Origin: Pseudomonadota bacterium
GTDB taxonomy: Bacteria > Pseudomonadota > Gammaproteobacteria > Xanthomonadales > Rhodanobacteraceae
Reading direction: 5' to 3'
DNA: 39,708 bases
Assembly: GCA_028873095.1 (NCBI GenBank)
Contig: JAGWMU010000006.1
Span: forward strand, 1-39,708
The notes beneath the pieces are model-generated. The model ran no database searches. It was not told where the DNA came from and saw nothing but the letters and a program-made list of their open reading frames with translations. This document shows, in pieces, positions 1-8,934 of this stretch. Made by a program: the position numbers and the translations under genes. The first letter of the stretch is position 1. Every line of letters starts with the position of its first letter.

Positions 1-253
1 GATCGACCCGGGCGCGCCGGCCGACAAGGACCTGTACGACCTGCCGCCGGAAGAGGAGAAGAACATCCCGCAGGTCTGCTCCAGCCTCGACGCCGCGCTG
101 GAAGCGCTGGACAAGGATCGCGACTTCCTCAAGGCCGGCGGCGTGTTCACCGACGACTTCATCGACGCCTACATCGAAGTGAAGATGAAGGAAGTCACCC
201 GCTACCGGGCCAGCACCCATCCGCTGGAATTCCAGATGTACTACTCGATCTGA
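1..253 (+). CDS. glnA: Glutamine synthetase type I, C-terminal fragment (5' end outside window)
   Basis: Reading frame 1-253 gives [83 protein letters not shown], a characteristic GlnA C-terminus. Confidence 0.95.
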   Translation, partial: IDPGAPADKDLYDLPPEEEKNIPQVCSSLDAALEALDKDRDFLKAGGVFTDDFIDAYIEVKMKEVTRYRASTHPLEFQMYYSI

Positions 254-280
254 ACCGCTCGCCACAACGCAGCGCAAAAG

Positions 281-308
281 CAACGGACGCTTCGGCGTCC
301 GTTGTTTT
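281..308 (+). terminator. Rho-independent terminator downstream of glnA
   Basis: Perfect hairpin CAACGGACGC-TTCG-GCGTCCGTTG followed by TTTTTG. Confidence 0.85.
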
Positions 309-375
309 TGCGCATGCCGGATGATGGCGAAGGGTTCGCGCACTTCGGTACCCCGACGACAGGCAGGCCCGTCCC

Positions 376-451
376 GTAGGAGCGCACCTTCGTGCGCGAA
401 TGCTCTTCATTCATGCGCGGCAAAAGCATCGCGCACAGGGTGCGCTCCTAC
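376..451. repeat. REPIN-like inverted pair of REP sequences (copy A)
   Basis: GTAGGAGCGCACCTTCGTGCGCGA at 376-399 and the inverted copy TCGCGCACAGGGTGCGCTCCTAC at 429-451; same 76-bp layout recurs at 15685-15760. 5' GTAG tetranucleotide plus internal hairpin. Confidence 0.85.
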
Positions 452-502
452 CGGCGCCAGGAACCAAGCCGGTCGAGATTCCCGGTTGGCGGCGCGGACC
501 GA

Positions 503-1048
503 TCAGCCGTCGAACGGGACGGCGCCTGGCGACACCGGCGGCTGCGCATGCCCGGTGAGCTGCAGCAGGCCGCGCAGCAGCGCGGTCGGCGTCGGCGGAC
601 AGCCGTTGACCACGGCATCGACCGGGATGACGTCGGCGACGCGGCCGCGCGTCGCATAGTTCACCCCGAACACGCCGGTGCAGGTGCTGCAGTCGCCGAC
701 GGCCAGCACCCACTTGGGGTCGGGCATCGCCTCGTACGTGCGCCGGAGCGCCTCTTCCATGTTGACCGACACCGGCCCGGTGACCAGCAGGACATCGGCG
801 TGCCGCGGGCTGGCCACGAACGCGATGCCGCTGCCCTCGAGGTTGTAGTACGGGTTCGAAAGCGCGTGGATTTCCAGTTCGCAGCCGTTGCACGATCCGG
901 CATCCACGTGGCGGATGCGCAACGCGCGGCCGAACACGGACTGCAGCTCCCGCTGCAGTCCTTCCAGCGGCGCGTCGCGCAGCTCGGGGGTCGGCAAGGG
1001 TTCGCTGAGAATGCCGGTGCGCCGGATGCGTGCCAGGATGCTGAACAT
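503..1048 (-). CDS. hyfI: Hydrogenase-4 subunit I / NuoB-like small subunit
   Basis: Motifs SCNGCE, VGDCSTC and NGCPPTPTALLRGLLQL typical of the NuoB/HycG/HyfI family; last gene of the hyf-like operon. Confidence 0.88.
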   Translation of the reverse strand: MFSILARIRRTGILSEPLPTPELRDAPLEGLQRELQSVFGRALRIRHVDAGSCNGCELEIHALSNPYYNLEGSGIAFVASPRHADVLLVTGPVSVNMEEALRRTYEAMPDPKWVLAVGDCSTCTGVFGVNYATRGRVADVIPVDAVVNGCPPTPTALLRGLLQLTGHAQPPVSPGAVPFDG

Positions 1049-1054
1049 GGTGAC

Positions 1055-2599
1055 TTACCCGTCGTGACCGCTGTAGGCGAGGTTGAAAGACTTGTTGATC
1101 AGCGGGAAATCCGGAACGATGTTGCCGATGATGGCGTGCTCGATCAGCGGCCAGTTCTGCCACGACGGATCGTGCGCGTGGCAGTGCCGCACGCGGTTGT
1201 CCGGCGCCGTTTCCAGGGCGATCAACACCGGCCCGCGCCAGCCCTCGATCAGGCCCAGGCCGATTCGACCCGGCGGCGCCGCCGGCACCGGGACCAGGCC
1301 CGGCCCCTCCGGCAGGGTCTGCAGCAGCGACTGGCACAGCCGCAGGGAATCCATGATTTCATCGAAGCGAACCTGCACGCGCGCGGCGACGTCGCCTGCG
1401 GAACGCAGCACGCGGCCGGGTTGCAGTACATCGTAAGGCGGCCACGGCAGATCGATCCTCGCGTCGCGGGCGATGCCGGACGCGCGCCCGACCAGGCCGA
1501 TGGCGCCGTGTGCCCTGGCCAGTTCGGGACTGAGCAGGCCCGCATCGCGGAAGCGGTCCTGCATCCCGGCATGGTCGTCGAATATCGCGCGCAAGGCGGG
1601 CACGGCCTGTTCCAGCATCGCCGCTTCCTCGAGCATGCTGCGGATCATGCGCGCGCCGAGGTCGATGACGACGCCGCCGGGAAGCAGGTAGTCGAACAGG
1701 TAACGCTGGCCGAAGGCGTCGTGGTTGAGACGGACCAGTTGCTCCTTCAGGCGGGAGAACTGCACCAGGCCGAAAGCCAGGCCGGCATCGTTGCCGAGGC
1801 TGCCCAGGTCGCCCAGGTGATTGGCGATGCGCTCGCGCTCGAGCGCCAGCGCGCGCAGGGCCGCGGCGCGGCGCGGCAGTTCGGTTCCGGTGATCGCTTC
1901 CAGCGCGGCGCAGTAGGCCCAGGAAAACGCGACCGTGCTGTCGCCGCAGATCCGCGCCGCCAGCCGATGGCCCTCCTGCAAGGGCTGTCGGTCGAAGCGT
2001 TTGGCGATGCCCTTGTGCGCATAGCCAAGGCGCTCCTCCAACCGCAGCACTTTCTCGCCCACCACGGAAAAACGGAAATGGCCCGGTTCGATCGTCCCGG
2101 CGTGCACCGGGCCCACGGCGATTTCATGCACGCCGTCGCCGCTGACCGGCACGAACGGGTAGGGTTTGGCATGGATGGCATAATTCTGCGTGGCGCCCAC
2201 GTCGCGGCGCAGCGGAAAGATGCTCTCGGGCCAGCCGCCATGGCGCAGCCATGGCCGGCAATCTCCCGCGTCGGCCCGCAACCCGAGCAGGTCGTACATC
2301 GCGCGCTGCAGGCGCTCGGCCACCGGGAACAAGTGGCCGAGCGCGGGGTACACGGTGCTTCCGCCGGCCAGCGCGTGTTCCAGCACCACGACCCGGTCGG
2401 GCAACAGCAGCGCGGCGAACACGCGAAAGACGCCGTCGCGGTCGCGGTCGTCGGTGCCCCACAGGGTGAGCAGGCCGGCGCCCTGGTCGCGCAGACGCTG
2501 CGCGTCGGCCAGCCAGTGCGCGGCATCGACCGTCACCCGCCTTGCCGCCACGTTGGCGGGCAGGTGGAGGTCATTGGGCTCGGGCGAATTGTCGGTCAT
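1055..2599 (-). CDS. hyfG: Hydrogenase-4 large-subunit-like / NuoC-NuoD fusion (HyfG-like), lacking both NiFe CxxC motifs
   Basis: HFRFSVVGEKVLRLEERLGYAHKGIAKRF and RLAARICGDSTVAFSWAYC; C-terminus DFPLINKSFNLAYSGHDG. Position in the hyf operon. Confidence 0.88.
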   Translation of the reverse strand: MTDNSPEPNDLHLPANVAARRVTVDAAHWLADAQRLRDQGAGLLTLWGTDDRDRDGVFRVFAALLLPDRVVVLEHALAGGSTVYPALGHLFPVAERLQRAMYDLLGLRADAGDCRPWLRHGGWPESIFPLRRDVGATQNYAIHAKPYPFVPVSGDGVHEIAVGPVHAGTIEPGHFRFSVVGEKVLRLEERLGYAHKGIAKRFDRQPLQEGHRLAARICGDSTVAFSWAYCAALEAITGTELPRRAAALRALALERERIANHLGDLGSLGNDAGLAFGLVQFSRLKEQLVRLNHDAFGQRYLFDYLLPGGVVIDLGARMIRSMLEEAAMLEQAVPALRAIFDDHAGMQDRFRDAGLLSPELARAHGAIGLVGRASGIARDARIDLPWPPYDVLQPGRVLRSAGDVAARVQVRFDEIMDSLRLCQSLLQTLPEGPGLVPVPAAPPGRIGLGLIEGWRGPVLIALETAPDNRVRHCHAHDPSWQNWPLIEHAIIGNIVPDFPLINKSFNLAYSGHDG

Positions 2600-2611
2600 G
2601 TCGTCATCCCA

Positions 2612-4066
2612 TCAGCCGGCAATCAGCCGGGCCGCCAGGCGATACCACTCGGCCAGGGCCGGCGGAATGTAAACACCCATCATCAGCACGATCCCCAGAT
2701 GCACGAATACCGGAACCAGTGCCGGGGTGTGCGGCAGCGGCCGGTCGTCGGTGTCGCCGAACACCATCGGCTGCAGGCGGCTGAAGATTGCGGCGAAGGC
2801 GACCGCCAGGGCTGCCAGCAGGATCGGCGTGGCCCACGGATGATCCCGCATCGCCGTGATCAGCACGAGGTATTCGCTGGTGAAGACCCCGAACGGCGGC
2901 ATGCCGAGAATCGCCAGGCCGCCGAGCATCAGTCCCCAGCCCACGCTGGGATGAATCGCCAGCAGGCCGCGGATCTTGTCCATGCGCTGGGTGCCCGACA
3001 GCTGCGTGGCGTGACCGGCGGCAAAGAAGATCGCGGACTTCGTCAGCGAGTGCATCGTCATGTGCAGCAGCCCCGCGAAGTTGGCGATCGGGCCGCCCAT
3101 GCCGAACGCGAAGGTGATGATGCCCATGTGTTCGATCGAGGAATACGCGAACAGCCGCTTGATGTCGCGCTGGCGCCACAGGAAGAAGCTCGCCAGCACG
3201 GTCGACAGCAGGCCGAAACCCATCAGCATGTGGCCGGGCAGCGCCGAATGCAGCGCGCCGTCGGCGAGGATCTTGCAGCGGATCACCGCATACAGCGCGA
3301 CGTTGAGCAGCAGGCCGGACAGCACCGCCGACACCGGCGTCGGACCCTCGGCGTGCGCATCCGGCAGCCAGTTGTGCAGCGGCGCCAGGCCGACCTTGGT
3401 GCCGTAGCCGACCAGCAGGAAGACGAAGGCCAGGCCCATCACCCGCGGCTCCAGCTGGCCCTTGACCGCATTCAGATGCGTCCACAGCAGGGCGTTCATG
3501 CCCTCGCCCCCTAGCAGGTTCTCGGCGGCGGCGTACAGCAGCGCGGTGCCGAACAGCGCCAGCGCAATGCCCACGCCGCACAGGATGAAATATTTCCAGG
3601 CCGCCTCGACGCTGGCCCGCGTGCGGTACAGCGAAACCAGCAGCACCGTCGACAGCGTGGCCATTTCCATCGAGACCCACAGGAAGCCCATGTTGTTGGT
3701 GGTCAGCGCCAGCAGCATGGCGGCCATGAACAGCTGGTACATGCTGTGGTACAGCCGCAGCCGCGCCGGCGTGAGCCGCCCGTGTTCGGCTTCGATGCGC
3801 ATGTAGGGGCGCGAAAACACGGAAGTCGTGAAACCGACCAAGGCGGTCAGCGCGACCAGGAACACATTGAACGGATCGATGAAGAACTCTTCATGCAGGG
3901 CGGTCATCGAGCCGCCGTGGATGATCCTGAGCACCAGCGCCGCCGCCGCCAGCAAGGTGGCGAGGCTGATCGCCACGCTCGCTTCGGCGGCATACCGCTT
4001 CGCGCCGACGACGGCGAGCAGCATCGCGCCAAGCAGGGGACAGCCCAGCACCAGCAGAATCTCCAC
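2612..4066 (-). CDS. hyfF: Hydrogenase-4 subunit F / NuoN-M-L-type antiporter-like membrane subunit (GTG start)
   Basis: 484 aa; GTKVGLAPLHNWLPDAHAEGPTPVSAVLSG and KRLFAYSSIEHMGIITFAFG motifs of the NuoL/M/N family. Confidence 0.92.
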   Translation of the reverse strand: MEILLVLGCPLLGAMLLAVVGAKRYAAEASVAISLATLLAAAALVLRIIHGGSMTALHEEFFIDPFNVFLVALTALVGFTTSVFSRPYMRIEAEHGRLTPARLRLYHSMYQLFMAAMLLALTTNNMGFLWVSMEMATLSTVLLVSLYRTRASVEAAWKYFILCGVGIALALFGTALLYAAAENLLGGEGMNALLWTHLNAVKGQLEPRVMGLAFVFLLVGYGTKVGLAPLHNWLPDAHAEGPTPVSAVLSGLLLNVALYAVIRCKILADGALHSALPGHMLMGFGLLSTVLASFFLWRQRDIKRLFAYSSIEHMGIITFAFGMGGPIANFAGLLHMTMHSLTKSAIFFAAGHATQLSGTQRMDKIRGLLAIHPSVGWGLMLGGLAILGMPPFGVFTSEYLVLITAMRDHPWATPILLAALAVAFAAIFSRLQPMVFGDTDDRPLPHTPALVPVFVHLGIVLMMGVYIPPALAEWYRLAARLIAG

Positions 4067-4067
4067 G

Positions 4068-4733
4068 TCAATCCTCCTTGAGAGATTCGAGCTGGTCCAG
4101 ATCGAGGCTGTCGAACTGCTCCCGGATATGGAAAAAGAAGATGCCGAAGATGAACACGGCCACCAGCAGGTCCAGCGCCATGCCGAGCTCCACCACCATC
4201 GGCATGCCGTAGGTGGTGCTGGTGGCGGCGAAGAACAGGCCGTTCTCCAGCGACAGGAAACCGATCACCTGGGTAAACGCCTTGCGGCGGGCCAGTATCA
4301 TCAGGAACGACAGCAGGATGACCGCCAGCGCGATCCCCAGCGTATCGCGCAGCACGGTCGTGGCCAGCGCGCTGACCGGCTGCGCCAGCCCGAACGCGAA
4401 GATCACCAGGGCCAGGCCGACCAGCATCAGCGTCGGCAGATTGACCAGCGGCTCGTTGTCGCGTTCGATCCCCAGCTTGCGCATCAGGCGGAACAGGATC
4501 CACGGCAGCACGCACACCTTGAGCACCAGGGTAAGCGCGGCCGAATAGAACAGGTGCGTGAGGTGGGCCGTGGAGGCCACCAGCAGGGTCGAGGCCACCA
4601 GCACGGCGCCTTGCCACACCAGCAGGATCAGCAGCCGCCTGCTGCGCCGCTCGGCCAGCATGGCGAAGGAGATCAGCAGCAAGGCGCCGGCCAGCATCTG
4701 GATGACCTGAGTGGCGAGGCTCAAATGGGCCAT
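4068..4733 (-). CDS. hyfE: Hydrogenase-4 component E-like membrane protein
   Basis: MAHLSLATQVIQMLAGALLL...IGFLSLENGLFFAATSTTYGMPMVVELGMALDLLVAVFIFGIFFFHIREQFDSLDLDQLESLKED; HyfE-like. Start chosen inside the 237-aa ORF at 4733. Confidence 0.85.
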   Translation of the reverse strand: MAHLSLATQVIQMLAGALLLISFAMLAERRSRRLLILLVWQGAVLVASTLLVASTAHLTHLFYSAALTLVLKVCVLPWILFRLMRKLGIERDNEPLVNLPTLMLVGLALVIFAFGLAQPVSALATTVLRDTLGIALAVILLSFLMILARRKAFTQVIGFLSLENGLFFAATSTTYGMPMVVELGMALDLLVAVFIFGIFFFHIREQFDSLDLDQLESLKED

Positions 4734-4737
4734 GGCT

Positions 4738-5700
4738 TCATACCTCCAGCAGCAGGTGCACGAGCAGGCCGAGCACGGCAAGCAGGAACGCCATGGTCAG
4801 GAATTCCGGCGCACGGAACAGCCGCAGCTTGGCCGTGACGCTTTCGAGCAGCGCGAGCGCGGCGCCGGCGACGGCCAGCTTGGCGGCCAGGGCGCCGATC
4901 GCCAGCGCCAGCAGGCCGGGGCCGGCACCGTGCAGGGCGATGCCCCAGGGCATGAACAGCGTGAAACCGATGCAGGCGTAGTTGAACAGCTTCAGCCAGG
5001 CGGCCCACTCGATCAGCGCCAGATGACGCCCCGAATACTCCAGCGTCATCGACTCGTGGATCATCGTCAGTTCGAGATGGGTCGTCGGGTTGTCCACCGG
5101 CAGGCGTGCGTTTTCCGCCAGCAGCACCATCACGAAGGCGACCGCGGCGAAGAACAGGCTGGGGTGCAACATGATGTGCGGCTGCCGCAGCACGACCTCC
5201 ACCACGCGGGGCAACGCAGTGCTGCCGAACGCCAGGAAGGCGCTGAACAGCACCATCAGCAGGGCCGGCTCGGTGAGAAACCCGATCATCATCTCGCGGC
5301 GGGCGCCCATCGAGCCGAACGCGGTACCCACGTCCATCGCCGCGAGCGACATGAATACGCGCCCGGTGGCGAACACGCCCACCAGCGCGATCGCGTCGGC
5401 CACCCGGGCCAGCGGCAGCTCGGTGGTCACCGACGGAACGATCGCCGCGGCCACCACCATCGTGGCGAACACCGCATAGGGCGCGAGGCGGAACAGCCAG
5501 GAAGCATGGGTCGCCAGCGCCGCGTCCTTGTGGAACAGCTTGCGCAACACCCGGTAGGGTTGCCACAGCGGCGGCGCGGAGCGGTTCTGCAGCCAGGCCC
5601 GGCATTGCCCGACCCAGCCGGCGAACAGCGGCGCCAGCGCGATCGCCAGCAGGCACTCGCCCAGCTGCCATGCGTATGCCGTGGCGCTCACAGGACCCAT
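4738..5700 (-). CDS. hyfC: Hydrogenase-4 subunit C / NuoH-like membrane subunit
   Basis: MGPVSATAYAWQLGECLLAIALAPLFAGWVGQCRAWLQNR...AENARLPVDNPTTHLELTMIHESMTLEYSGRHLALIEWAAWLK; HycD/HyfC family. Overlaps the end of hyfB; start chosen inside the 799-aa ORF. Confidence 0.88.
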   Translation of the reverse strand: MGPVSATAYAWQLGECLLAIALAPLFAGWVGQCRAWLQNRSAPPLWQPYRVLRKLFHKDAALATHASWLFRLAPYAVFATMVVAAAIVPSVTTELPLARVADAIALVGVFATGRVFMSLAAMDVGTAFGSMGARREMMIGFLTEPALLMVLFSAFLAFGSTALPRVVEVVLRQPHIMLHPSLFFAAVAFVMVLLAENARLPVDNPTTHLELTMIHESMTLEYSGRHLALIEWAAWLKLFNYACIGFTLFMPWGIALHGAGPGLLALAIGALAAKLAVAGAALALLESVTAKLRLFRAPEFLTMAFLLAVLGLLVHLLLEV

Positions 5701-7700
5701 ACCAGCAGCAGGATCAGCGTCAGGAAGCTGTACAGCAGATAGGTCGCCAGCCGCCCGCCCTGCAGGATCGTCACCCGCTCGGCGGTACGCTGCACGAAGC
5801 GCGACAGCGGCAGGTAGAGCGCATGCCAGAAGTGCTCCTCGATCTGCACGCGGTACTGCGGTTGCGCATCGGACGGCGACGGCAGTTCGCGCTGCATGCG
5901 GAACACCGGCCCGAACAGATGGCGGATCGGCTGGCCGAAACCCTCGGCCGAATCCTGCATGCGCGGCGTCTGCCAGCGGTAGCCGCAATCCCATGCCGGT
6001 GTGCGGCGGACGCGGCCGTGGTAGAGCCGGCGCACCAGCACGAACGTGGCGGCGACCACGAGCACCAGCCCGGCCCACAGCCACAGGCCGCTGTACGACG
6101 CCTGGTTCGAGGCGAGCGGCGTCATCCACCAGGGCGCCGGCCCGCGCTGCACGGTTGCGCCGACCAGCTGCCCGGTGATGCGGCCCACCACATCCAGCGC
6201 GACCTGGGGAAACACGCCGACCAGCACGCAACCCAGCGCCAGCCAGCTGAGCCCGGCCCGTTCCAGCCAGCCCGCCGGCTGCGCCTGCTCCAGCGCGCGC
6301 TCGCGCGGCTGGCCGAGAAAGATCACGCCGTAGAACTTCACCATCACGTAGCCGGCCAGCGCCGCCGTCAGCGACACGATCGCCGCGCCCAGCGGCACGA
6401 TCATGTTCAGGAAGGCGTGCGGAATCTGCGGCGTCTGCAGGAACGCCTGCAGCAGCAGCCACTCCGAGACGAACCCGTTGAGCGGCGGCAAGCCGGCGAT
6501 GGCGAGGGAGCCGACCAGCGCCAGCGCCGCCACCCACGGCATGTAGCGGATCAATCCGCCGAGCCTGCCCAAACTGCGTTCGCCGGTCGCATGCATCACC
6601 GAGCCGGTGGCGAGAAACAGCAGGCTCTTGAACAACGCATGGTTGAACGAGTGGATCAGCGCCGCCGCCAGCGCCAGCGCCGCGAGCAGGCGCATGTCGA
6701 AACTGCGGCACAGCAGGGCCAGGCCGATGCCCGCAAAGACCAGCCCGAGATTCTCGATCGAGGAATACGCCAGCAGCCGCTTCATGTCGGTCTGCACGGC
6801 GGCGAAGATCGCGCCGTACATGGCCGTGCCCAGGCCCACGCCCAGGGTCAGCAGGCCCCACCACCAGGGGCCGGCATGCAGCAGATCCCAGCTGACCCGC
6901 AACATGCCGTAGACCGCCACCTTGAGCATCAGGCCGCTCATCATCGCCGATACCGGCGACGGCGCGGCGGGATGGGCTTCGGGCAGCCACACGTGCAGCG
7001 GCACCAGGCCGGCCTTGGCGCCGAAGCCGAACAGCGCCAGCACGAACGCCGCACTGGCCCAGGCCGGCGCCAGCGCCGCGCCGCGCATCGCATCGAAGGT
7101 CATCAGCCAGCTGCCGCCCTGCAGCACGCCGAAGCACAGCAGGATGCCCAGCGCACCGACGTGCGCCATCAGCAGGTACAGGAAGCCGGCGCGCCGGATT
7201 TCGGGAATGCGATGCTGGGTGACCACCAGGAAATACGAGCTCAGCGCCATGGTTTCCCAGGCCACCATGAACATGTAGGCGTCGTCGGCCAGGATCACCA
7301 GGGCCATGCTGGCCAGGAACAGGTGGTACTGCAGGCCCATCATCCCCGGCGCGGTGCCCTCGCCCGCCCGGAAATAGCCGGCGGCGAAGATCGAAATGCC
7401 GGCACCGGCGCTGCCCAGCAGCAGCAGGAAAAACCCGGACAGCGCATCGAGCCGTACGTGGAAGGGCAGGCTCGGCAGTCCGAGCGGAAGCACGGCGGTC
7501 TGCGCGGTGAAGTTCGCCGTCAGCGCAACCGCGCCCGCGCCGGCCACGCCCAGTGCGATCAGCGCGCCCACCGGAAACAGGGTGCGGGCGACCCAGCGGA
7601 TGCTGTTCGGACGCGCCAGACCGAGCGCGCCCAACACCAGCCAGGCGGCGATCAAGCCGAGCGATGCGGTCAGCGCGGTAGTCGATGCGATCCCGTTCAC
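5688..7700 (-). CDS. hyfB: Hydrogenase-4 subunit B / NuoL-type membrane subunit
   Basis: 670 aa, multiple TM segments; GFGAKAGLVPLHVWLPEAHPAAPSPVSAMMSGLMLKVAVYG and KRLLAYSSIENLGLVFAGIG. Confidence 0.92.
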   Translation of the reverse strand: MNGIASTTALTASLGLIAAWLVLGALGLARPNSIRWVARTLFPVGALIALGVAGAGAVALTANFTAQTAVLPLGLPSLPFHVRLDALSGFFLLLLGSAGAGISIFAAGYFRAGEGTAPGMMGLQYHLFLASMALVILADDAYMFMVAWETMALSSYFLVVTQHRIPEIRRAGFLYLLMAHVGALGILLCFGVLQGGSWLMTFDAMRGAALAPAWASAAFVLALFGFGAKAGLVPLHVWLPEAHPAAPSPVSAMMSGLMLKVAVYGMLRVSWDLLHAGPWWWGLLTLGVGLGTAMYGAIFAAVQTDMKRLLAYSSIENLGLVFAGIGLALLCRSFDMRLLAALALAAALIHSFNHALFKSLLFLATGSVMHATGERSLGRLGGLIRYMPWVAALALVGSLAIAGLPPLNGFVSEWLLLQAFLQTPQIPHAFLNMIVPLGAAIVSLTAALAGYVMVKFYGVIFLGQPRERALEQAQPAGWLERAGLSWLALGCVLVGVFPQVALDVVGRITGQLVGATVQRGPAPWWMTPLASNQASYSGLWLWAGLVLVVAATFVLVRRLYHGRVRRTPAWDCGYRWQTPRMQDSAEGFGQPIRHLFGPVFRMQRELPSPSDAQPQYRVQIEEHFWHALYLPLSRFVQRTAERVTILQGGRLATYLLYSFLTLILLLVWVL

Positions 7701-7754
7701 ACCTTTCGTATCCCTGGGATGCCGCGGGCCGGAACCCGCGTTCGTGCGAATTTC

Positions 7755-7773
7755 ATGATAACCGTATTATCAT
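7755..7773. promoter_or_regulatory. Palindromic candidate operator between hyfB and the RHH gene
   Basis: ATGATAA-CCGTA-TTATCAT, perfect 7-bp arms, in the divergent intergenic region (hyfB start 7700, RHH start 7812). Confidence 0.5.
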
Positions 7774-7811
7774 TGAACTTGCCCTGAAAAGGTAAGACCG
7801 AAACTACGCGC

Positions 7812-8039
7812 ATGCCCGTCGAGAACCGCACCGCCCGCCTGACCGTCCTGATCGACCCGCGTAAGAAAGCGGTGCTCGAACGCCTGTGCGCGGAGGAGGA
7901 CGCCACGCCCTCGCAGGTCGTGCGCCGGTTGATCCGCGAATACATCGAGCGCAAGTCCGGTCGTCCCTGGCATGCCGGGGACGAACCCGCCCCTGCAGCG
8001 GCATCCCGGGTCAGGCACAGCCATGTCCGCGCACGATAA
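7812..8039 (+). CDS. Ribbon-helix-helix (CopG/Arc-type) protein
   Basis: 75 aa; TARLTVLIDPRKKAVLERLCAEEDATPSQVVRRLIREYIERK is a typical RHH fold pattern. Confidence 0.75.
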   Translation: MPVENRTARLTVLIDPRKKAVLERLCAEEDATPSQVVRRLIREYIERKSGRPWHAGDEPAPAAASRVRHSHVRAR

Positions 8040-8808
8040 GAGCGCCGGGGTGCCGAAGAAGGCCGCGGGCCGCACCTCGCCGTTGCTGACGCCGGGGCTG
8101 GGCTCCGGGCAAGTCGCCTTCGTGGGAGAGGCGGTGGAGCAGGATCTGTCCGTGACGGTCCTGTGCTGGCCCACGATTCCGGTCGCCTGGTCCATGCTCA
8201 GCGAGGCCGCGTCGGCGATGCGCAGCGTGCGCGAAGGCTTGTCGATGTCCGGTCCCGCCGAGGGTTCATCCTGGCTGCAGCAGGCGGCGCCGCAGTTGAG
8301 CCGCCCGCTCGAGCGCGAGTTCGGCGCCGCCGAGAGCACGCTGGCCAGCCTGGTCGGCCGCCTGCCGGTGTGCTTCGCGGTCGCGATCGAGGAACACCAG
8401 GCCGATGTCCGGCAGGCCTCCGCGGCGCTGACCAGCCGTGCTCTGTTTTCCGGTTGCCTGGCGGGCTACGACAACTTTCTCAAGTCCTCCAGCCAGCAGG
8501 CCTTCCGGGTCATGGTCGTGCCCGACCGCGGCGAAGCGCGGAACGAACAACACCTGGCCGTCTACAACGAGCTGCTGCCCCACCTGGATGGAGCCCGGCG
8601 GCTGCGCGCGATCGAACTGGCGTTCTGGCCCGAAGCCAGACTGCCGCTGCCGATGGAAGTGGCCCAGCTGGCCGCCGCCGCGGTACTCCGCCACCTGCAG
8701 GACCCGGCGCAGTCCAATCCGCTGTTCGACGTCATCCGCGACCACCTGGCGCCACCCTCGCGCTTCCACGCGGGCACGACATTGAAGAGCGTGCGGCTGA
8801 GGCATTGA
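8023..8808 (+). CDS. Protein of unknown function, overlapping the RHH gene
   Basis: Likely start MSAHDKSAGVPKKAAG at 8023 (17-nt overlap with the RHH gene); long ORF with plausible globular composition, no family recognised with confidence. Confidence 0.65.
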   Translation: MSAHDKSAGVPKKAAGRTSPLLTPGLGSGQVAFVGEAVEQDLSVTVLCWPTIPVAWSMLSEAASAMRSVREGLSMSGPAEGSSWLQQAAPQLSRPLEREFGAAESTLASLVGRLPVCFAVAIEEHQADVRQASAALTSRALFSGCLAGYDNFLKSSSQQAFRVMVVPDRGEARNEQHLAVYNELLPHLDGARRLRAIELAFWPEARLPLPMEVAQLAAAAVLRHLQDPAQSNPLFDVIRDHLAPPSRFHAGTTLKSVRLRH

Positions 8809-8934
8809 GGTTTGCGTGGGGAGGCACCGCGCCGAACTGAAGCCGGAGATTGCAGCCAGCATCTGAACTGGCCACGTCGCAGGCATGCCGATCGTGAAGT
8901 CGTCCGACCGCCCGGGTCGGCGCTGCGGGCAGTC

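Noticed and set aside
392-3514. 1040-aa plus-strand ORF
   Set aside because: Antisense to the clearly recognisable hyfI, hyfG and hyfF genes; composition (rich in H, Q, R, G, A) is typical of a high-GC shadow frame.
5688-7700. Interpreting the hyf-like genes as a second respiratory complex I (nuo) operon
   Set aside because: Gene order and subunit types (HyfB, C, E, F, G, I) and the absence of NuoE/F/G/I/J/K match hydrogenase-4/Ehr instead.
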